From positions 81,416-145,415 of the forward strand of contig LUCM01008136.1 of NCBI GenBank assembly GCA_008360955.1: 64,000 nucleotides of DNA. Reading direction: 5' to 3'. Under the pieces are notes generated by a model. It was given only the letters and a program-made list of their open reading frames with translations, ran no database searches and had not been told where the DNA came from. Position 1 is the stretch's first letter; each line of letters opens with the position of its first letter. The stretch comes from Fasciolopsis buskii (Eukaryota; Platyhelminthes; Trematoda; Plagiorchiida; Fasciolidae). Below are positions 11,810 to 24,732 of this stretch, in pieces. Both the position numbers and the translations under genes were made by a program.

Positions 11810-13415
11810 CCTCAGTGGATTTCCGTCGCAATACAAAAGCAGCACTGAAGGAATGAATTACCGTTTGAGATTATTCAATCACAATGACTGAGATAATTGT
11901 ACCGAAATTTCGTATCGATATTTCTCCAGCAATGTGCTGAGATACACATTTGCGAATTGAGAGGAAATCGGCTTGTCGATTTGAAAATGTTTTTTGTTCT
12001 TAGTTGAAATGTTGCCTACTTATGCGGCTATGTTAAATATATTTTATCAGAACATATTCACTTATTGAAAATCCAGTTGTTTAAAAGAAGTTTCCATCAA
12101 TATTTAATCACAACTTAAATTATCAATTACGAATGGAGTAAGAAGTAAATAAAAAATTGCCTTGTGATTTTCAATACGGATGCGGTTTTCAAAAGTACAG
12201 TTGTTGGAGGATAAGGAGCAGGTAAAAACGATACGGAATTTCGATTACCAAGGGGCTCCTCATCAATCCAGCTTTCAGTCAATTGACTGAGGAATAGCGT
12301 GCATTCAACTCGACTGTCTATGTCCCACCATATTGTGCTTGTGCGTTTTTCTGTGTCTAAACCTGTGCTTGTGCGTACGTTAAGACCGGCTAACGGGGTG
12401 CAGCAGCTTGCACTAGGTTTTTCTGTGATGAGCTGAGCATTTGGATTTTTGTCGTTTACTGACCTTATTGTTAACCATCGGTTAGGTTTGTGCGTTAAAA
12501 GTGGGCACTAATGACCGGGGACCTAGTATGCATGCAGTGAATCTGCGTTTCTAGGTCTGATTGGTGAATTCTGGTGTTCTCAAAATCTGTCTGGCCTCAT
12601 GCAATTGGAGAATGAAGTGTGATATGTAAGTCTCGTGCAAGCTGTTCAGGTGCTATGTTGGTGGCAGGTGGTTTTTTTGTTTCCGTTGATACTTGGTAAT
12701 CTGGACTTCCGCTTGTCTGCTTCCCTGTCACATATACCATTCAGGGAAATTCTTTCGGCTGATCTTGCGAATACAGTTGCGTTTCTCTCAAATTTGAGCC
12801 TTGTCCTTAATTTTAGGAAGATGACGTTAAAAAAGTCTTGTCTTTCGGAGAGAAAACACTGATGCTGTTATATAGGTGTACCTTTCGTGCTTTCTGAGTG
12901 GGTGCAATTAAAGTGAATACTGCTAATGAGTGTCTGGCAATCGTTCACATATACGGGAATTTAGATAGTCAGCACTGTCGGTTATTGATATTTCCGAAGT
13001 CAGAAACACATGTTTCTTGAGGTTTGTCCGCTTCTAACTAAGGGGTGGAAGTAAGCTGCTGGTATTCCTGCGGTTACTCCCTCTTGTCGCATGTTTTCAC
13101 ACCCGCTTATGATAATGTTTCCTGTTGATCATCGGTTTCCTCAACTTTTCATCTGTTCTTCACTGTGTGATGCTATCTTACCAAGAATACGTTGCTTTCA
13201 AAAAAAATTAGTAAGAATTACCTCTGGGTGGTTGATTTATTCTTCGTGGCGCATAAAGTCAGATAATCTGCGCGTTTTCTTGACACGAGTAAACTCCAAC
13301 GGTACTGTACATACCTGGATAAGAATGAAGCAGGATAGTTCATACTTTCTTCAAACAATGGCGCTTGGGGAGTTTACCGATGATTTAATTTGATGAGTTG
13401 TGCTTATTTTGGTAT
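11810..13415. other. 3' UTR candidate, then no supported gene
   Basis: The first 340 bp may be the 3' UTR of the gene ending at 11809. The rest (12.2-13.4 kb) is T- and G-rich on the + strand with unremarkable frames. Confidence 0.45.
12148..12153 (+). promoter_or_regulatory. possible polyadenylation signal
   Basis: A canonical AATAAA lies about 340 bp after the stop codon of the three-exon gene and is the first one I noted on that strand. In AT-rich DNA the hexamer is frequent, so this is only a plausible 3' end. Confidence 0.3.
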
Positions 13416-13560
13416 TCCGGTGGTGGTCAGTCGGTCAACATCAATGCGTTTCAGCATGAAGGTGGTAGTTGGGAATTCTCCCACCGCTGGTCAACCTTCA
13501 CATTTAGCTGACCTCTGACGGTCACGATCCGGTTCGTGAAAGTACATTGTGGTTTCAAAA
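13416..13560 (+). mobile_element. tRNA-derived SINE, plus-strand degenerate copy
   Basis: The first 80 bp align without gaps to the SINE copy at 57.2 kb read on its minus strand. Shared blocks include TGGTGGTCAGTCGGTCA in the A-box region, AATGCGTTTCAGCATGAAGGT in the middle and CTCCCACCGCTGGTCAAC at the 3' end of the tRNA-like part. The B box is damaged (GTTGGGAATTC in place of GGTTCGAATCC). Similarity continues into the tRNA-unrelated body (GACCTCTGACGG against GCCCTCTGCTGG) and fades near 13560. It is older and more diverged than the two minus-strand copies. No target-site duplication is evident. Confidence 0.75.
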
Positions 13561-16365
13561 AAGACAGAACTAAAATGGCAAAAAATAAAGGAAACCCTTG
13601 GATGGACAGACTTATTGCAAGTTTTCGTGGATTTACCACAGATGGGTTCATTTGAAAGCAAGCTTCTGATCATCAGCCGTGTAAAGATGTAAATATTTTA
13701 CTTTTCCGATTATTGGTAAACTTTGATACAATGGACTCAAATAAGGTGATTTGAAGACTTTGGGGACAATGCGGTTCCACGGTATGTGGAATACACGTGT
13801 ATCAATACTGATTTGTGAAATAAAATGCTGTCATGCGAAGGGTAGCTTAAGGTCAAACAGTGCGAAATCATGGTAATAATACCAATAATAGTACTAAGCC
13901 CATATTGATATAAGCAACCCATCATATCCGGAAAATTGTCAAGTAGGCCAGTCAATACTCCGACTTTGACAGAATTTTACAGTAGACATTCATTCGATAA
14001 TTTGTCCCGGTGGTGTTCAGTCTGAAGGTCAGTCATACGGCCATATGCTTTTTTAAACGAGCAGCTCTGTCAAAAACCGCGACACTGGACTGGAGTTTCG
14101 GTCACCTTGGTAAATCTTCGTCAAGTCAGATTAGCAATTGAATGCTTGGATGTTGGTATTTGGGTGATTGTTATCACTGTGTCAATTGGCGGGTACTATA
14201 TGACGCACCACTTTTTGATTCCCTCATTAAATTTGATACCGTTACCATTCGGTCGTTCACACATTACCGTACACTCCCACACTCGCTCTGCCACATAATG
14301 AAAAGTGTCAATACAACAACGACTGCCAAAAAGAGGCCTCTAATGTATATTTTCACTACCAGCTTTTAACTGATTCTGTAAATTTTTAAGAGTCTTGGTA
14401 ACTTGGATTTCTGCAAATGATTTGAAGAAGGTATAGATCAATTATTGTCTCTATTTAGATTCCGTAGTTGGAGAAAAAGATTATTTATGTTTTAGTAGTT
14501 TAAGCTTACGATAGAAGGCGTGCACTATGCGAATGAATCTCTTAAACCGGAAAATGCTTTTCTTCATAGGTCCGTGCTGTTCCACTTGCTCCCAAATGCA
14601 GTAGTGACACGTGTCCGATCATTTCAGAGCATTACAACATTTCGGGAAGAAATGTTTCCCGGATTTTGACTCTATTCCCCGCAAATTAAAAAGTCTTCAT
14701 TGTCTCTGTTTTGATTTTACGCCAAACGGACTTCCGTTTTTATTGTCAGTTTCACATAAGGATGGATGAACAAAGTTTTCCCGGAAGCACCTGGCCGGTT
14801 TCGAAGTAACTGCTGCTCGTCAGAAATGTGTACCTAGTACTCCCTTCTCCAGTCATCTTATACTTTTACATCCCTTTGTCAAGCTGGGAATAGGATCTCA
14901 TTTCACTTATTAGAAGCGGGTATGGGTGCAGAATCTGCGTAAGTATTACACTCTGATTCAACGGATGTTTTCCTTCTAATGGATGGTTAGGGGTGGGTTA
15001 GACGAAATATTTCCAACGAATCAATGTGCACTCCCTGCATGAATTCACCATCCTTGGATGTTCTTCGCTGTTTAGGGGAGATTCTGATGCAAACTTCTGT
15101 CTACTCTGAGTCTTGTTTGATGATAAACGTGTGATACAGTCATGCAATGAGGCTCGATCAGTGTTTTCGAAAATTGCCGAAGTTGAATGGCTTTGCAAAC
15201 TTGTCCTCAACTGACTCCTTTTTCTTGAATGGACCAAAGTTCCGAAATTTAAAATAGTTGTATCTGCATCTTTGGCAATCTAAAATTTCAAGATCTTGTG
15301 CAGCTGAGTCTGCGCTCGAAATAACTCTAGTTTGTCTCATCTTAGCAGTTTGTTTGCTGATTCAAAAAAAAGTCTCGGCTAATCCACGGAAAAATTGCCT
15401 AATTGAGCAGTTGCCTTTTGACCTCTTTTCTATTTGTTTGTGTGACTTTCTGACTTCAAGGCATCCACTTTACATGAAAGAAATTCCTAACCAATCATGT
15501 TATCATGATTCCCTCGTCATGCTGCAAGTATTACTCGTATTATCTACTTCTGCTGGCTTTCATGCCCTGACCCGAGTTCTGGGATCACTCTTGTCCTTCA
15601 TGTTATTTGTTTATCCACATTCCGATTCTGTTTTCTTAGTACCCTATCTGTCAGAGGTCATGAGGGCCTTAGTGATCCATCTCCGAATTACCTTTTGTTT
15701 GTGAAATATCCATAACTCTGATGTTTGGATAGGATTTACCCGCTAGTCTTGAGGAGTATTGTCAACTAAAATACTTGTCACATCTGCCTCTGCTTCTTCT
15801 GTTGTCGACCTCCGACAAACCAGAAACGTTGTCTCATCAATTACGCTGAGTTTGAAAATTATCCGCCTTGTTGTTATTACCGGAACATCTACCTTCTTCT
15901 GTTTCGTCATTTGCTGGGGCCTTGATGAACTATACTCACTCGTTCTGTAATGTGAGACCTCACCCCAAATGTTTGTCGGGTCCCTCGATCATCCTGTTCT
16001 GCTTCGCGATTATACTCGACAGTTCCTGGGCCTGCCAGTTGGCGTTGCAGTTCCATCAATTCCCACCTTAGACGCCTTCTAAACGCACAACTGCTGATCT
16101 GTCACTCCAATCTGTTTGGATTGGTCATTTTCGATCATATATCTATCCACCTTTTGAAGCCTATTGAGACTTGCCCCTGAGCCGTCAGTGTGCCCACTTT
16201 CATGGTGTTGTTCGATTGACCCCAATTTGCACTGCTGATTCGCCTACGAGTTTGAGATATTATACTGCCTAATTTAATTCAAGTTCTCGATATTGCAGAT
16301 TGACTGCTTAATAGTGTTCTGTGATCGGGTTACGAAACGTGTGATCATACATTCACTCGATAGCG
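13561..16365. other. no supported gene; may hold decayed LTR-element interior
   Basis: If the LTR at 16377 is a 3' LTR, the element's interior should lie here, but I could not find gag, protease, RT or integrase motifs. The longest open frame (148 codons at 15258-15704) is hydrophobic and pyrimidine-rich and has no family motif. Confidence 0.4.
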
Positions 16366-16376
16366 AGGGGGAGGAC

Positions 16377-16819
16377 TGTAAAGTATATGAGTGCATGGAC
16401 ATTACATTGGCTTGACTCAACCCATCGAAATGCTCCGAGGATTCGTTCAGCCAGTGCTTTTAGTACAAATGACGCTACAACTATATCTTTTCAACTTCAT
16501 TTGAACCGGTAGCCAGTATGCTTGAAGCTACTTTGCATATAGTCTGGTGATGAGTGGCCGATGTCCAGATAGTCATGTTTTTGTTTGGATTGTGTCCACA
16601 TCGGCCGGGTCGTTAGAATTTGCTACCGACTTACTTACAGTTCAAAATGACCTTAATCGCCCATTTATTACGCCCTAATTAGAATTTAATTTAAGTGTCC
16701 ACTCCCCCGATTTTCTGTTCTACAGCTGCTCTTTAGTTTCGCCAACTCAAATACTCCCTACTACATTACTATACAGTTCACTGTAGCAGATAGCAGCAAA
16801 AGCAACCTAGAACATTACA
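16377..16819 (+). repeat. candidate LTR of a Ty3/gypsy-like retroelement
   Basis: A purine run (GCGAGGGGGAGGAC, 16363-16376) is followed directly by TGTAAAGTAT, and 443 bp later comes GAACATTACA. The ends are a perfect 5-bp inverted repeat, TGTAA and TTACA, giving the TG...CA termini of retroviral-type LTRs. The purine run has the position and composition of the polypurine tract in front of a 3' LTR. The body near 16790-16810 (GTAGCAGATAGCAGCAAAAG) resembles what I have seen in flatworm LTRs, but I cannot verify that. No second LTR and no flanking 4-6 bp duplication were found, so it could be a lone 3' LTR of a decayed element, or coincidence. Confidence 0.45.
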
Positions 16820-19426
16820 AGGCTAGCCGCCGTTCTGTTTGGACACAAATAGGACCTGTTACCTAAAAGTACTGAGCAGGTCTCAATGATTGTTGAAAGC
16901 TGTCGATCAGCCTGATCTGTTTCCTGTCTCATTCTTAAGGTACATAGTCAAAATCTTTAACAAAGCTGGCCTTTTCATTAAGCTGAAATGCAAAAGTGTG
17001 ATTGTCACAGTGATCCTCATTGATGCGGTGTGCTATTTATGTTTATTATTGTTGTTTTATCCAAAAAATATGAGACAATAGACCAAGATACTGCATATAA
17101 AACTTATTTGGCAGCAGCTGGGATGCCATTGTCAAGCCATATTAGAGAATGGGGAGGGGGTTCATTTGATTAAGGTTCGAATAATAGTTTGACCGTCAAG
17201 GTAGTACATTATCTTCTGTGAACTTCCATAACGACCGAATCCCCTGTTGTGATATACGGGTAGCATGATAAGGTAGGTCAAAATGTTCCTCGCCACCGAG
17301 TAAACATATCGATCGAAAAGTAAAAATGTTCAAACTAACGTGGTGTTAGTTACTACTGGTTACTTTTGGTCTGTGTCAACCAAATGGTCCACATCGTGGA
17401 CGTATGAGTGTAGCATACCAAGTTCGAATAATGGAGGTTAATTCAACCCTTGATGTCTTCTTACCAGTTCCGTTACACCTCGTGTCGTTAACTTTTGAAC
17501 GTGTAATGCGTAAGTTCATTTCCCAGCCGACATGAATTCCTGCTGTTCGTACAACCTCAAAATAAACGTCCTTTTAATATCAATCATTTTGTCACACTGT
17601 AGCGTATACGCATAACTGAAAAAAAATGCAATATGACACGAATCAAACTGTTTACGGTTGCGGGCTTGCCAAGTCAGTGTCATGCATCGGCAGTATTGCT
17701 CGAACTCAAAATTTCTGGTTACTTGCTTGACAGTGAATTCTGTGCACTTTCTGTCCAAAAACAAGCTTAATAAATTGTGCAGGTTAGTTTGCAGTAATTT
17801 TGGATGTCTCGCATAGCCCACGTAGGATGGAGTTACGAAAGATTTTGACCTTCAAGATAAGGTGCTGATTATCTGTTCACCCATGCTACACAAAAGTGCG
17901 AACAGTTCATATCGGTCTTCAACTTTCACAGCTCGTATCAAGAACAGTCGCTCTGAAGATAGCGGCGGCATCGCTTTGTAGATCACTTTTTCTTGGTGTC
18001 TGTTGTGAACGACGTCCTCTAATTGCACTTTCGAACACCGATTCTCGATGGTGGGGAACGAATTTCTAAATTTCACTGATTGTGTGCGCGTATCATGCAG
18101 TCCTTCTGTTGTGTCTGTCATGACATTTCATACTCTTAGTGTTTGGAAGCATCACAGCCGGACTAACCAATGGTTCTTCAGCATTGCAGGTTAGGTGAAA
18201 ATGGGTTGTTGAACTTCCATATCATTAGAGATGAGTAGGACTTTTACCGTTCACGTTACCTTGGTCAGATCCTGAGTAATTGGCCATCGTATCGGACACG
18301 ATGAGTTGATGACCTAATCAGGATTTGACACATCAAAGGAAAGGGAATTTCGATGATTAGACCAATTATTCAGGGTAAAGGGATTTTGGGGTCAACTTTC
18401 TGAATCAAATCACTCTGGAAGTTGAAAGGGTCGGCGCTAATGAATCTTTCGGGAGAATATCATGAATAGTCTTCAGAATGTTTGAATTTTTAAAATGCCT
18501 GTGGTCTAAAAAGTGCTTAGATTTCGCTACCTGTCCACACTGATGTAATCTGGCTTAGCCAACACAGGGGATCGTGCTTGATTTGTCACATTGATTTTTT
18601 GCCACATATCGGTTTACGTGATCGTACTATGAACAGGTTAATTCAAAGAAGTCTTAGTGCCAAATAAAACATAAAATGCCGATGTATACATGGAATTGTG
18701 GCCTGAGAGACGGGAGAAGAAACACACTGAGAGAAGGCACGGCTAGTGGCAAATTAATGCGGGACGCAAGCTGTCGTCCTGTATGACCAGAATTGACATA
18801 ACTCATGCAAAAGAATATACAACCAAATTTACGATTCTTTTCATCCCACATAGATAACGATCATCTGTTTTGAACTCGATATTCCATGAATTTAACTGGG
18901 GGCATAATACCTTTGGATCGTCCCAAGCGTTATAGCAAGATTTGACAAGATTACCCAGAGACGGACTGCCTCTTTTCGTCCTGCTACACAAAAGGAACAG
19001 CGAGTTTGGGCAAATCAAATAAGTACCCAAAAGCTGTCTGTGTGAAAATGCCAAGTTGTGATTGAAAAACCTAACAGTTAGTTATAGTGGTAAGATTCAT
19101 GGCTGACAATGATGCAACTGAAGCACTGACAAATTCTTTTTTGCCTGAGTAGTCATCCTCATGACAACAACTGAAGCGACACAAAGAGGTAAAAAGGCCG
19201 GGTTTGGTCAGGCGGATTAAGAGTTCGTCGCCAAAAAGGACTTTTGTAGTAGATGGCAATTCGCTTTAACATACCGCGTCACGACACCGAGATCGCACGT
19301 GGTTCTCTCACTCCAGATTTCCTGGTCATGGTTGACAGTCCTTCTCTGTGTATTGGGCCCAGCGGCTCTGGGGCTTGTTCCTTCCACTATACTCATACGT
19401 TAAGCATGTTATAAAAGATGGTATTT
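16820..19426. other. no firmly supported gene
   Basis: The only candidates are on the minus strand. At 17852-18121 an ATG frame of 89 codons encodes a charged peptide containing HNRHQEKVIYKAMPPLSSER. At 17516-17821 there is a 101-codon frame with two good internal acceptors (tttttggacag and cattttttttcag). I could not join these in a consistent phase, so they are left as a finding. Confidence 0.4.
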
Positions 19427-19622
19427 AACCATCTTTTCTTCTTTTTTCACCTTTTAGTTCCTTTATTGATGAGATAAAAATGTACACCATTAATCGGGAA
19501 GGGAGTCGCGGCAAACAGAGGGCTGCCAAGTGGGAAGTTGACCGGCGGTGAGAGTATTCGAACCCATGACCTTCAGTCCTAAAAGCCACGACCTCATCCG
19601 TTTGGTCACCGCCGTCTAAATA
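19427..19622 (-). mobile_element. tRNA-derived SINE, minus-strand copy
   Basis: On the minus strand the element begins GACGGCGGTGACCAAACGG, with an A-box-like TGACCAAACGG. About 30 bp later comes a B box, GGTTCGAATAC, and then CTCACCGCCGG. The first bases GGCGGTG pair with CACCGCC to form a tRNA-like acceptor stem. The body downstream (CCACTTGGCAGCCCTCTGTT, then GCCGCGACTCCCTTCCC) and the tail (CATTTTTATCTCATCAATAA) match the copy at 57.2 kb. The region is therefore a dispersed RNA polymerase III-type SINE and not a functional tRNA gene. The B box carries one change from consensus. Confidence 0.85.
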
Positions 19623-22600
19623 CACCGGCACGGTTAGCTGGGAAGCTTCTCTTGAAATTTCGCACAAATTGCTTATCATTCGGTAGCTGCCTGTGGGCTA
19701 GCTGGGTGATGTAACATCTATTTCTACATAGTTGTGTTTCACTCCTTTTGATCGTGTCATTTATTTGGGAGAGGGAATTTTTCAAGTTTGGGCCGTCGAA
19801 AAAAATCGGAAGCTGATCACAACGTACTACGAATCCACATGCTACTAGACTTGGGTTTGTAACGCTTTCATCAAGATACATTCTACCCTTGGGGTGTAGG
19901 AGATCTGACTGCAGCCAATCAGGTAAGCGTACTGCTCATGTAATCATAAACAAGTCGCCTCAATAAGGGGCTGGTTATCACGCAGACCCATGGCCAAGCG
20001 TTTAGCATCATTTACCAGATGCCGCCTAGTCTATCCAAGCACATCCGACTAAGAATACCCCCAACCTCCGTGCTGAAAAACGTCTGGTTCATGCCCTACA
20101 CCTACCACGGGCTACATTAACGCACACATGTACACACGCAACACAATGACACCCAATGTCGTGACACGGGCCAAATGACTTTCGTGACCTTATCACCGGC
20201 GGTATGCTATCAAACCCGAATCCACTCCACATCACATATCTACACATAACCATGCGTAAATTCACATACCAATGGATTTGTCGTGATTTTTGCTTCCTCG
20301 TGGGTTTGTTTTATAATTTGCTGTGGCAGGTTTGAAAATTTCGAAAACAGTGGTTCACTTAGTTTGTGTTACTGATACCATAATGGGCATATTTTACACA
20401 TACTTTTACTGTCAACAATTAGTCTCAAAGCCCACGAAGTCACAGCTACCTATAAGTTCAACAGATTTATGTACACTGAATAATAAAGGTAAAATATAGC
20501 TTTAGGTTAGATGCTATACCACTCCGATAAGCCCTAGAAACTACTAACTGACATTTAACATTCATGAACCCAGAGTTCGTGAGACATTTCAGAAGTCATT
20601 CTAGTATGACCGAACCAGGGTAGACAGAAATGCAGAAAGTAACAGATAACCACTTAGTTTGCTCACTCGCGAATGTCAGTCAGGTCAAATTATCAGTCAG
20701 CTGGAAACATTTATTTGTACTGGATCACACACTAATTTGTCAAATAGACCGTCAGCAAACGAAGTTCAGTTCAGTTTCTGTTTTCGCAACCATTAACTTT
20801 GGATTGAGATGCCCTGGTTTTGTTTGGCACCTTATGTTATCGTCCGTTCAAGGCAGAATTAACTGAGAAATAATGAAACATCAACTGCAGTGTAGTAAAT
20901 TGAGTAAGTACATAGAAAAGGGGAGTTTTGTAATATAAGAGAACCACTGACTGCGGCATACTTCTACACCATCTGATGCCATCAACTATTGTTTGAAGGG
21001 ATCTCTTGGACCCTAGCTTTTCTTACTATTCACATGTTCATGTTCGAACACCGTCGGTATCAATTGGATTTGGAGATCTTACGAGGGCGTCATCGCCGGA
21101 ATAATCACAAATGTACTGATGTTTTTGACAATGCGGTAATTTTTTCCCACTTCATTTTCACAGGAATGTACTTGTGCAATGGTGAATGACAGAGACTTAG
21201 TATGGGGCAAATCTGTCATGTGTAATTGAGTGAGCAACGAAATCGAATTCTTGACAGGGTGAAGAAATCAAGAATTACCACTGTTTCGTTGTAGGTAGTT
21301 GTGTGTCAAGGCAAGGGGTGGACGGGATTGAGTGAAAAGAAAGGTGCATTTTTTCCAACGTTTCTCACGTGTGAGTGCTGTCGAAGTCCCCATAGTCCAT
21401 CGGAATGGGAAGGGGATCGGAATTCCGGCCACGATGATACTGCAGTTCGATAAGAGGGATGTACCAGATGATTAAATCACTTAACCACATCTGATCGGAT
21501 GGTTAATGACTACACTGCTTGAAGCAACAGTAATGGCATAATGTACAGTTTTGTAAGCAAACCAGGAGTTACGCCCCATGATATTTTCAGTTGTAGACAA
21601 CCAAACGAATTGTGGAAAATTATAGAGCTTACGGGAACAGTTACATGCACCGAGTAAACACACAAGTATTTACAAGACAACCAGCCAAACAAAGGCCACA
21701 CCATCACATCAAATTTTTGATGTTCGTTTAGCAAACACTCCAAGTAGCATACTGAACCCCTTGGGAATCCCACTGCATTCTCTGTGATCAAGTAGCAGAA
21801 AAGCTCCAAAGCAGATGGATGATGCACATCATGTTAAGCTTGACTGCAAATCTGAAATAAACTTTCTGGATGATATTCACTCGTGAGTTGGATTTCATCA
21901 GAGCCGATCATTTTCAGTGTTCTGATCAACCATGAGTCTAGACATTATGTTGTTTCAGAACGAGAAAATCTCGTGCAATTTATATAACGTTAGTGCTAGA
22001 AATTCCGTATTCATTTCAAGCTATTATCACGTTACGATTATTACCATCGACGGAATACGCTGATTATTTACGTTATGGTCGCCGGAATCCCTTCTCGTGT
22101 TTTGGACTTCCACGCTGAATTTTTCATATCGCTTTTTTCAGTCCAGTGGTAATTGGTTCTTTCTCTGCAGCACATCATCGCTGACCCTATGTTGGAAACA
22201 ACCGATCCGGTCGTTGGTGCAGTGTGCCGGGAATAATGGATTCGAACCTAAGCATTTGGTTCTGATTTTAGCTTTCCTCGTACAACAGAAGTGAAAAGTC
22301 CTATTGTCATTCAGACTTAAACGTCCGCTCGGCGGCTTTTATTCTTAAGTTGTAGTTAAAATGGGAACACATCAAACGGTATAGTCGGGGCATGAGCCAC
22401 GACTACAATGGAGACAAAAATGGAAACGAAACAGTTTCCCGGAAATTTCTGTGCATCGTTAATAGACCGCTGTCACTAGCATTCATTACATTTTATTTGC
22501 TGTTTTTAGGCCTCTGCTGTACCCATAATGCCTTTTGTTTCGTTCGGAATTCAAAAATCACTCTCCTATTTTCCTGAAAATACTACTTCAAGTATCACAA

Positions 22601-23342
22601 TAAATGGGGAAAGTCAATAAAGGCGTGATCGATAAAGATATGACAGACACTTATCGAGATCCAGTCACGAAGCATAAAATGAAACTAATCCAGGACCTTC
22701 GTTTTCTATTTCGTTATCAATCGTTGATCAGAGACACTTTTTGAAAGGCAGTAGGCAAAGATGGGAAACAGTAATTGTTTCAAACCCTCACCGACATTCT
22801 GAAAGGTCAGTTTGGGCAGTTCAAGACACGAATGACTCTGAAGCCAGAGTTTTACGGAGGACGCCAGAGAGGACAAAGAAACGGGCGGTACGTGGTGGAA
22901 ATACTTCAAGTCGGTTGGGGTTCAAGTCCGGAAAGTCATGTCAGGAATTGCGTAAGTCATTCTCGTAAATCCCTATTTATGTTGGAGGAATTTTACCGAC
23001 TCTTCCGTGAAAATCACAAGAAAATTAAAGGTTACCCTTATCTGCGATTCAGAAAGTTGTGAAGTTTCGTCTGACATCGATGTATTATTCATTAGATGTC
23101 TTACGATGTTATCCTTATAATACAATTAATTCCTCTAAAGGTGGCGGAAAAGACTGTGGATACTACTTGCTTTTTTCTGACAGAAATCTTAGCAACCAAG
23201 AGGTTTTCATTCTCACAAAAAAACTGCAGTCACGTGCAGCAGTGGGAAATTCAACGTGATTTTTCAAATGACTAATCATTATAATGTCTTCACTCAATAC
23301 ATAAAGGTTGTCATACTGTGCAGTGCTGATGATCGGTAAGTT
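19623..23342. other. no supported gene
   Basis: Short frames only. A peptide at 20989-21189 contains EHRRYQLDLEILRGRHRRNN and is followed by a possible donor (GCG|GTAATT), but no convincing acceptor is present. GGATTCGAACC near 22238 is a lone B-box-like string with no A box or SINE body around it. Confidence 0.45.
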
Positions 23343-24204
23343 GTTGTGGATCATCCCGGTTAGCATAATGGCTAAGCCACTCGATCAAAAGCTGTTCATA
23401 CGAGGTTCACGTCCGAGTTTCGGCTCGGTGGAGAATCACTAATGATGAACACCTACTGTCAAAATAAGACTGCAACTTGATGTGGTTTAACGGCTTAAGC
23501 GCCTCCCTGATTCGACGAGTTGAACAAGATGGCGTTATTCAATTCGAAGATCCGATCATGCCAGGAAGGTCAATGGGTAGAGGCCTGATGAAGTAAGCTC
23601 CTGGTCCTGCGGGTCAGAGGTTGATCTGAATCGGGAGCTCAGTCGGAAAACTTAGTGGAAGAATAACTGGTCCAAGTAGATGAGCCTTTACTCAGCCACT
23701 CCCGTTGCCTTGCAGTCAGGAATGTGTTAGAAACGAAGGCTTTGATTGGGAATCCTAATACTTCTCCTGCTTAATGGCTAGGCTCTCTAGCAGTATTCGT
23801 CCAAAAAACTCAGCGAATAGCATAAACACAATGATTTCCATGCAGCATGTGTCGTCTCATAAACTAATCAGGACCGTACCCTCCTTTGCTGTGAACAGGC
23901 TGGATGCTGATAAATATACGCTTACTCCCAGTTCCCGCGTTGGATTAACGTCCCACTGCCTTGTGGACGACACTTTTGAGTCAAACGTTCCCGTTAAAGG
24001 TACCAAGGAAAAACGTCCTCTGCGATGTGGGCAGCTGCGAACTAGTAAACACGAATAACCCCAGCATCCTTTCTACTGGGAACCTTTCTAAATTCTACTC
24101 CTCCGATATACGGAACATGCATAGTGCCAGGAAGAACCGCGGCTCGGGGGATTTATCTGATGGCACCATTAAGCGAAGGGGAAGAAATAGTACGCAAGCA
24201 AAAC

Positions 24205-24732
24205 TTAAACCCAGGTGTTCCTTTCACTTGGGTGCCTTCAACGTCCGCCCACTTATCCAAATATTGCAACAAGCTGCCCCAGCTAAATCTTGCGGAATGT
24301 TTAACGTAGACGTTTGCTGGGTCTCTGAAACGAGCGTACATGACCCCACTTCTTGATCACTTTTGTAGCGCAGATACAACCTCCTCCAGCTCCATTCTTC
24401 ATGTGTCTGGTGGTTCGGCTTCGAGCACTCGTGGTCGGGCTGGCCTTGGGATTGCTTTGAGCATGCGGGGGAAGCGTGCACTGTTGGAATGAATCCCATT
24501 CAACAGGCTTCTATGTGCAGTTCGGTTGAGTGGTTCTGTATGTGTAAATAACATACAGTTGAAGCGTCATTGTTTGTTCGTCATGTCTGTGTATGAGTCC
24601 ACTGATTGCAACTCCTCTGAGGCCAAAGAAGAGTTCTATCGGGCGTTGTCTCGGTTACTCTGCAGTGTACGGTCAATGGACATTGTGGTCGTTGTTGGTG
24701 ACTTTAACGCCCAGCTTGAGTACTTAGCTTAG
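24205..24732 (+). pseudogene. LINE AP endonuclease domain, broken
   Basis: The N-terminal strand is readable as FHLGAFNVRPLIQI (from about 24222), followed by VDVCWVSETSVHDPTS with the Glu of the metal-binding site (24304-24355). The next block is shifted: SVYESTDCNSSEAKEEFYRA and then VVVVGDFNAQL (24685-24717), the conserved Asp/Asn pair of the catalytic centre. A stop follows soon after YLA. Further remnants up to about 25200 are too damaged to follow. In the family this domain nicks the target DNA to prime reverse transcription. This copy cannot make it, because of in-frame stops and at least one frameshift between the first and second blocks. Confidence 0.9.

Noticed and set aside
15258..15704. 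148-codon open frame on +
   Set aside because: Pyrimidine-rich and hydrophobic, no family motif, no splice sites, and frames near this length occur by chance in 64 kb of this base composition.
22238..22248. GGATTCGAACC, a reverse-strand B box
   Set aside because: No A box at a suitable distance and no similarity to the SINE body.
22761..22800. A short frame starting MGNSNC, like a myristoylated protein start
   Set aside because: It stops after 13 codons, no donor fits before the stop, and continuing would require an assumed frameshift.
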